A DNA stretch of 64,000 nucleotides from Mycolicibacterium sp. CR10 (GTDB lineage Bacteria; Actinomycetota; Actinomycetes; Mycobacteriales; Mycobacteriaceae). A model generated the notes under the pieces. The model was given only the letters and a program-made list of their open reading frames with translations, made no database searches and had not been told where the DNA came from. This document shows positions 60,773 to 64,000 of the stretch, piece by piece. Each line of letters opens with the position of its first letter. Within the stretch, counting starts at the first letter, position 1. The translations under genes and the position numbers were made by a program. The stretch covers positions 248,001 through 312,000 of the forward strand of contig NZ_STGE01000019.1 in the NCBI RefSeq assembly GCF_005222675.1. The letters run 5' to 3'.

Positions 60773-62248
60773 TCACCAATTCGCTTGGTTGCGTTGACCG
60801 TCGGTCGTCACCGTCACCACCTGACCGACGAGCTCGGTCGCCTCGGCGTCGGCGAGCAGGTCGGCCCGGTGCACCCGGGCCAGTGCCCGGCCCGACTCGG
60901 TGTCGAGCACGAGCAGCCCCTGCTGGGCGGCTCCGTCTCGGCCGTGAGCGACCGTATACGCGCAGACGGTTGCCGGCCCGGACCATGTCGTCAACACGTG
61001 CCGGCGGGGCTGATCGGCATCGACTTCAGCCTGCAGGGTGTCGTGTTCACCGATGGTCGGCGGCGCACCTGGAACCGAGGACCACACGGCTGCCACGTGT
61101 TTGGCCATGTGCATGCCGACACCGGTCACCATCGTGCGGCGGGTGGTGTGGTTGAGCGCCTCGAAGGCCGTTGAGATCGCATGGGTCATGTAGCCGCTGG
61201 CCGGACCGCCGGCGTAGGGCAGGCCGCCGGTGACCGTCAGCCCGCGTGGGTCGTCGAGGGCGAGCCCCAGCGCATCGCAGGCCAGCCGCAGTGACGAGGG
61301 AAAGCAGGAATACAGGTCGAAGGCGTCGATGTCGTCGAGGCCGATGCCGGCGCGCGCCAGTGCATGCTTGCCCACGACCGCCATCGCGGCCGACCGCGAC
61401 ATGTCCTGGCGCTCAGCGATGGTCGCCGGATCCTCGGCACGGGCCCAACCGCTCAGGTACAGCCGGCGATCCTCGCTGACGCCCAGCGCATCGGCCTTCT
61501 CCCGCGTCGCCAGCAGCAGCGCCGCGGACATGTCGACATCCATCACCGCGACCTCACGCTTGGTGTACGGCCAGCCGACATACCTGTTGTCCGGCGTCGG
61601 AGTGCCCACCGCGTCGGCGTCCCACGCCTGCGGCCGCCATGCGTGCGGATTTCCGGCGGCGACCACGCTCATCGCCGCCATCATCGTCGCGGCCTCGCGG
61701 GCGTCGTCAGCCAGCGGCGTGCCACGTTTGGCGCGGCGCGCGGTGTCCCACAGCGGGAACGTCTCCCACGCCTGCACCACCTCGTGCGCGAGCTCGGACT
61801 GGTGGGGTGGCTCCCACGGGAACGGCGACGACTTGCGATGACTCCACGGCAACCGCACGCCGCTCTTCTTGGCCGCCCGGACAGTGGCCAACGCCTCGGC
61901 ACTGCAGACCAGCGCCAGCTCGCACTCGCCCCGCTGCATCGACCGTGCGGTGTCGTTCACCAGGCCCTGCGGGGTTGTGCCACCGATCCCCGAGTACAGG
62001 ATGTGACGAGGCGCTGCGCCCAGCGCCGTCGCGAGCCGTCCGGCGGGGTCGTCGTACGGCCAGCTCTGGCAGTACACCACCTGCAGTGAATCCACTTGCG
62101 CCAGGACGTGTTCCACGCCGGCGACGGCGGCTGCCTCGCGAGCCCGCTGCTCCCAGCTGAGCAGCGGCTCGGGCGCGTCCCCGTCGCGCACGGTGTGCTG
62201 GGCCGCGCCGATGACGCACAGTTGGCGGGCATCGTCCGTCGTGCCCAT
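60773..62248 (-). CDS. thiolase-fold acetyltransferase-like protein lacking the usual Cys
   Basis: A 491-residue thiolase-superfamily protein. The position of the nucleophile Cys (CxSG) reads SGIGGTTPQGLVNDTARSMQ, and the late GGHPxGATG motif reads GGLPYAGGPASGYMTH. So the classical catalytic residues are altered, as in a group of actinobacterial thiolase homologues; it may be a non-classical lyase or scaffold. The C-terminal 120 residues resemble an OB-fold (LARVHRADLLADAEATELVG). ATG 62248 overlaps the crotonase stop (TGATG), favoured over an upstream ATG. Confidence 0.82.
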   Translation of the reverse strand: MGTTDDARQLCVIGAAQHTVRDGDAPEPLLSWEQRAREAAAVAGVEHVLAQVDSLQVVYCQSWPYDDPAGRLATALGAAPRHILYSGIGGTTPQGLVNDTARSMQRGECELALVCSAEALATVRAAKKSGVRLPWSHRKSSPFPWEPPHQSELAHEVVQAWETFPLWDTARRAKRGTPLADDAREAATMMAAMSVVAAGNPHAWRPQAWDADAVGTPTPDNRYVGWPYTKREVAVMDVDMSAALLLATREKADALGVSEDRRLYLSGWARAEDPATIAERQDMSRSAAMAVVGKHALARAGIGLDDIDAFDLYSCFPSSLRLACDALGLALDDPRGLTVTGGLPYAGGPASGYMTHAISTAFEALNHTTRRTMVTGVGMHMAKHVAAVWSSVPGAPPTIGEHDTLQAEVDADQPRRHVLTTWSGPATVCAYTVAHGRDGAAQQGLLVLDTESGRALARVHRADLLADAEATELVGQVVTVTTDGQRNQANW

Positions 62249-63069
62249 CAGGTGCCCGACCATCGCGGGGGACGCTTCTCGGCGAAGGCCCGCGGGCCCT
62301 CCTTGGCGTCTTCGGTGGCGAAGACCTCCCGGGAGATCCGCGATTCATTGCGGTACGCCTCGCGCATGTCGAGCTTGAGTCCCTCCAGCACACTGCGTTT
62401 GGTGGCCTGGACCGCCAGCGGTGCGTTCTTGGTGATCCGCGCCGCGTATTCGAACGCCCGGTCCAGCAGCTCCTCTTCGGGCACCACCGCGTTGAGCAGA
62501 CCCATTCCGTAGGCCTGCTGCGCGTCGATCTGATCCGCGCACAGCAGGAACTCCATGGCGTGGGCGAACGGGATCTGGCGCGGCAGGCGAACCGTGGTGC
62601 CTCCGCCGGCGAACAGGCCCCGGGCGGGTTCCAGCACCCCGAAGGTGGCGTGCTCGGCCGCGACGCGGATATCGACGCCGCCGAGCATCTCCATGCCACC
62701 CGCGACGCACGGACCGTTGATCGCGGCGATGATCGGCTTGTAGATCTTGGTGCCGCGCAGCACCGCATCGGTTCCGTCGGACAGCGAGTAACCGCTGACC
62801 GAGGTCGCTGTTCCCGCCTGCAGTTCCTTCGACAGCGCGGTGATCTCGGGGACGTAGGTCTTGAGGTCGGCTCCGGACATATAGGAGCGGCCGACCCCGG
62901 TGAAGATGGCCACCCACGCGGCGTCGTCGGCCTCGAATCTCTTCCATGCCTGCGCCAATTGGTGGAAGTGCTCGAGATCGCAGGCGTTCCTGGCCTCGGG
63001 ACGGTCGAGGGTGATGAGCACGACGTGCTCCGCGTCGGGGCGCGCCCCGAGTTCGTAATGCACCGGCAC
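62248..63069 (-). CDS. enoyl-CoA hydratase/isomerase (crotonase)
   Basis: A 273-residue crotonase: LITLDRPEARNACDLEHFHQ, oxyanion-hole segment RSYMSGADLKTYVPE and INGPCVAGGMEMLGGVDIRV. One active-site acid is in FGVLEPARGLFAGGGTTVRL; the classical second Glu may be displaced, so isomerase or hydrolase activity is possible. GTG 63069 has AGGAG five bases upstream. It sits in an operon between the acyl-CoA ligase and thiolase-like genes. Confidence 0.88.
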   Translation of the reverse strand: MPVHYELGARPDAEHVVLITLDRPEARNACDLEHFHQLAQAWKRFEADDAAWVAIFTGVGRSYMSGADLKTYVPEITALSKELQAGTATSVSGYSLSDGTDAVLRGTKIYKPIIAAINGPCVAGGMEMLGGVDIRVAAEHATFGVLEPARGLFAGGGTTVRLPRQIPFAHAMEFLLCADQIDAQQAYGMGLLNAVVPEEELLDRAFEYAARITKNAPLAVQATKRSVLEGLKLDMREAYRNESRISREVFATEDAKEGPRAFAEKRPPRWSGT

Positions 63070-63102
63070 GGGTGCTCCTTGTCTCTCGGGTCTGGTTGAT
63101 CG

Positions 63103-64000
63103 TCAGAGCTTTTCGGAGACCGGCGATACCGGCTGCGGATGTACGTCGATCCTGCCGTGGTCGAGGAACTCGTCGCGCAGCCCGTCGCGGTCGGCGGCGG
63201 TCATCAGGACATACGCCTGCGATCGCGCCGGGCGCCACCACACCGGGTCGTCGCAGATCCAGGCGTCGCGGCGCAGCGGGGTCTTGTTGATCTTGCTCTG
63301 GCCGATGACGGGAAGCTCGCTCATCACGCGGACGAACCGGGGCGCCCATTTGGTGCCGAGATCGGGCTGCGCATCCAGGAACGTGGCAAAGGCCTCGGGG
63401 TCGAAGGACCGGCCCGCGACGGGTTCGATGGCCGCAAGGATCTGGTCTCCGGCAAGGGGATCGGGCACTCCGACCACGGCGACCGCCGCGGCGTCGGGAA
63501 ACCGTCCCACGATCCGCTCGACCGGACCCACGGCGAAGTTCTCCGAGTCCACCCGCAACCAGTCACCGACCCGCCCGGCGAACCAGAACACTCCGTCGGC
63601 ATCGCGGTATCCCAGATCTCCCGACCAGAACCAGCCGCCACGCAGCCGGTCGGATTCGGCTCCCGGGTTGTTCCAATAGCCCTCGAACGAGCCCGCCGCG
63701 TCCCTGCGCACCAACTCACCGATGGCTGCGGCGGCGTTGCACAGTCGTCCCGCGGAGTCGAATTGTGCTGTCTCACAGTCCACACCGGACTCGTCGACGA
63801 CGGCAATGTCGGCACCCGGGGGAGCGAGGCCGAGTGATCCCGATTTCGTCGACGGCATCAGGACGATCCCGCCCTCGCTGGAGCCGTAACCGCTCACCAC
63901 GGTCACCCCGAAGCGTTCGCCGAAGTCCGCGGTGTCGCGTGGTGACGCTTCCGGCGCGAGGACGGCCTTGAGTCGGTGATCGCGGTCGTGCGGGGTGGGC
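63103..64000 (-). CDS. acyl-CoA synthetase, FadD type (5' end outside the window)
   Basis: The last 298 residues of an ANL ligase; the frame stays open to the window edge (residues reading RLKAVLAPEASPRDTADFGE upstream of the apparent GTG at 63906), so the true start is beyond 64000. Motifs: VVSGYGSSEGGIVLMPS (adenylate motif), FWSGDLGYRDADGVFWFAGR, and PVIGQSKINKTPLRRDAW with the catalytic Lys. FadD17-like enzymes have a similar ending. It feeds the crotonase and thiolase-like steps of the same operon. Confidence 0.88.
   Translation of the reverse strand, partial: PTPHDRDHRLKAVLAPEASPRDTADFGERFGVTVVSGYGSSEGGIVLMPSTKSGSLGLAPPGADIAVVDESGVDCETAQFDSAGRLCNAAAAIGELVRRDAAGSFEGYWNNPGAESDRLRGGWFWSGDLGYRDADGVFWFAGRVGDWLRVDSENFAVGPVERIVGRFPDAAAVAVVGVPDPLAGDQILAAIEPVAGRSFDPEAFATFLDAQPDLGTKWAPRFVRVMSELPVIGQSKINKTPLRRDAWICDDPVWWRPARSQAYVLMTAADRDGLRDEFLDHGRIDVHPQPVSPVSEKL

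Overview
The window is a high-GC actinobacterial chromosome segment, almost certainly from a Mycobacterium (Mycolicibacterium-type, probably fast-growing). The strongest evidence is a complete mce1 locus (fadD5, yrbE1A/B, mce1A-F and four Mce-associated genes, with a divergent GntR regulator). Its flanks follow the order I recall for M. tuberculosis Rv0164 to Rv0187: an SRPBCC protein (Rv0164-like), mce1R, the mce1 operon, a possible LprO-like protein, a pirin, SigG, monoacylglycerol lipase, a DUF2786 protein, a small metallohydrolase and an O-methyltransferase. Frequent GTG starts and 4-base GTGA/ATGA overlaps also fit. No rRNA, tRNA, CRISPR array, integrase or transposase was found, and no gene-free stretch exceeds about 220 bases.

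Region 1 (1-5400) is a probable guanidino-compound or arginine catabolic operon: ureohydrolase, ThDP-dependent decarboxylase-like enzyme and Na+/solute symporter. A double-length Lrp/AsnC regulator is divergent from it. Region 2 (5500-9300) holds a small secreted protein, an SRPBCC protein, and an IclR-controlled pair made of a berberine-bridge-type flavoprotein and a DAPG/phloretin-hydrolase-like enzyme. The shared promoter carries two near-identical IclR-type dyads. Region 3 (9300-18350) is the conserved SigG/MGL neighbourhood plus a MarR-pirin pair, a PQQ-type sugar dehydrogenase lipoprotein and START-like proteins. Region 4 (18500-36700) is the phosphodiester glycosidase, a fructosamine-kinase-family gene bracketed by two long related perfect dyads, and the mce1 lipid-import locus transcribed leftward, with Mce1R divergent.

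Region 5 (36750-42710) has an acyl-CoA dehydrogenase with its TetR regulator, two tiny convergent genes, and a taurine/sulfonate-type ABC importer. Region 6 (42868-64000) is an accessory-looking catabolic block. A leftward operon encodes Rieske oxygenase, aldehyde dehydrogenase, Baeyer-Villiger-type monooxygenase, VOC protein, SDR and LLM oxidoreductase. A divergent arm encodes a GntR regulator, SDR, an internally deleted acyl-CoA dehydrogenase, two acyl-CoA dehydrogenases (probable heteromer) and an acyl-CoA ligase. Then follow a second VOC protein, a DUF7064-like protein, a PF10118-type protein, a TetR regulator, an epoxide-hydrolase-like enzyme, a phosphotransferase, an unknown membrane protein, and a thiolase-like, crotonase and acyl-CoA ligase set cut by the window edge. 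Together these enzymes suggest oxygenation, ring or chain cleavage, CoA activation and beta-oxidation of a cyclic, lipid-like substrate. The substrate cannot be read from sequence.
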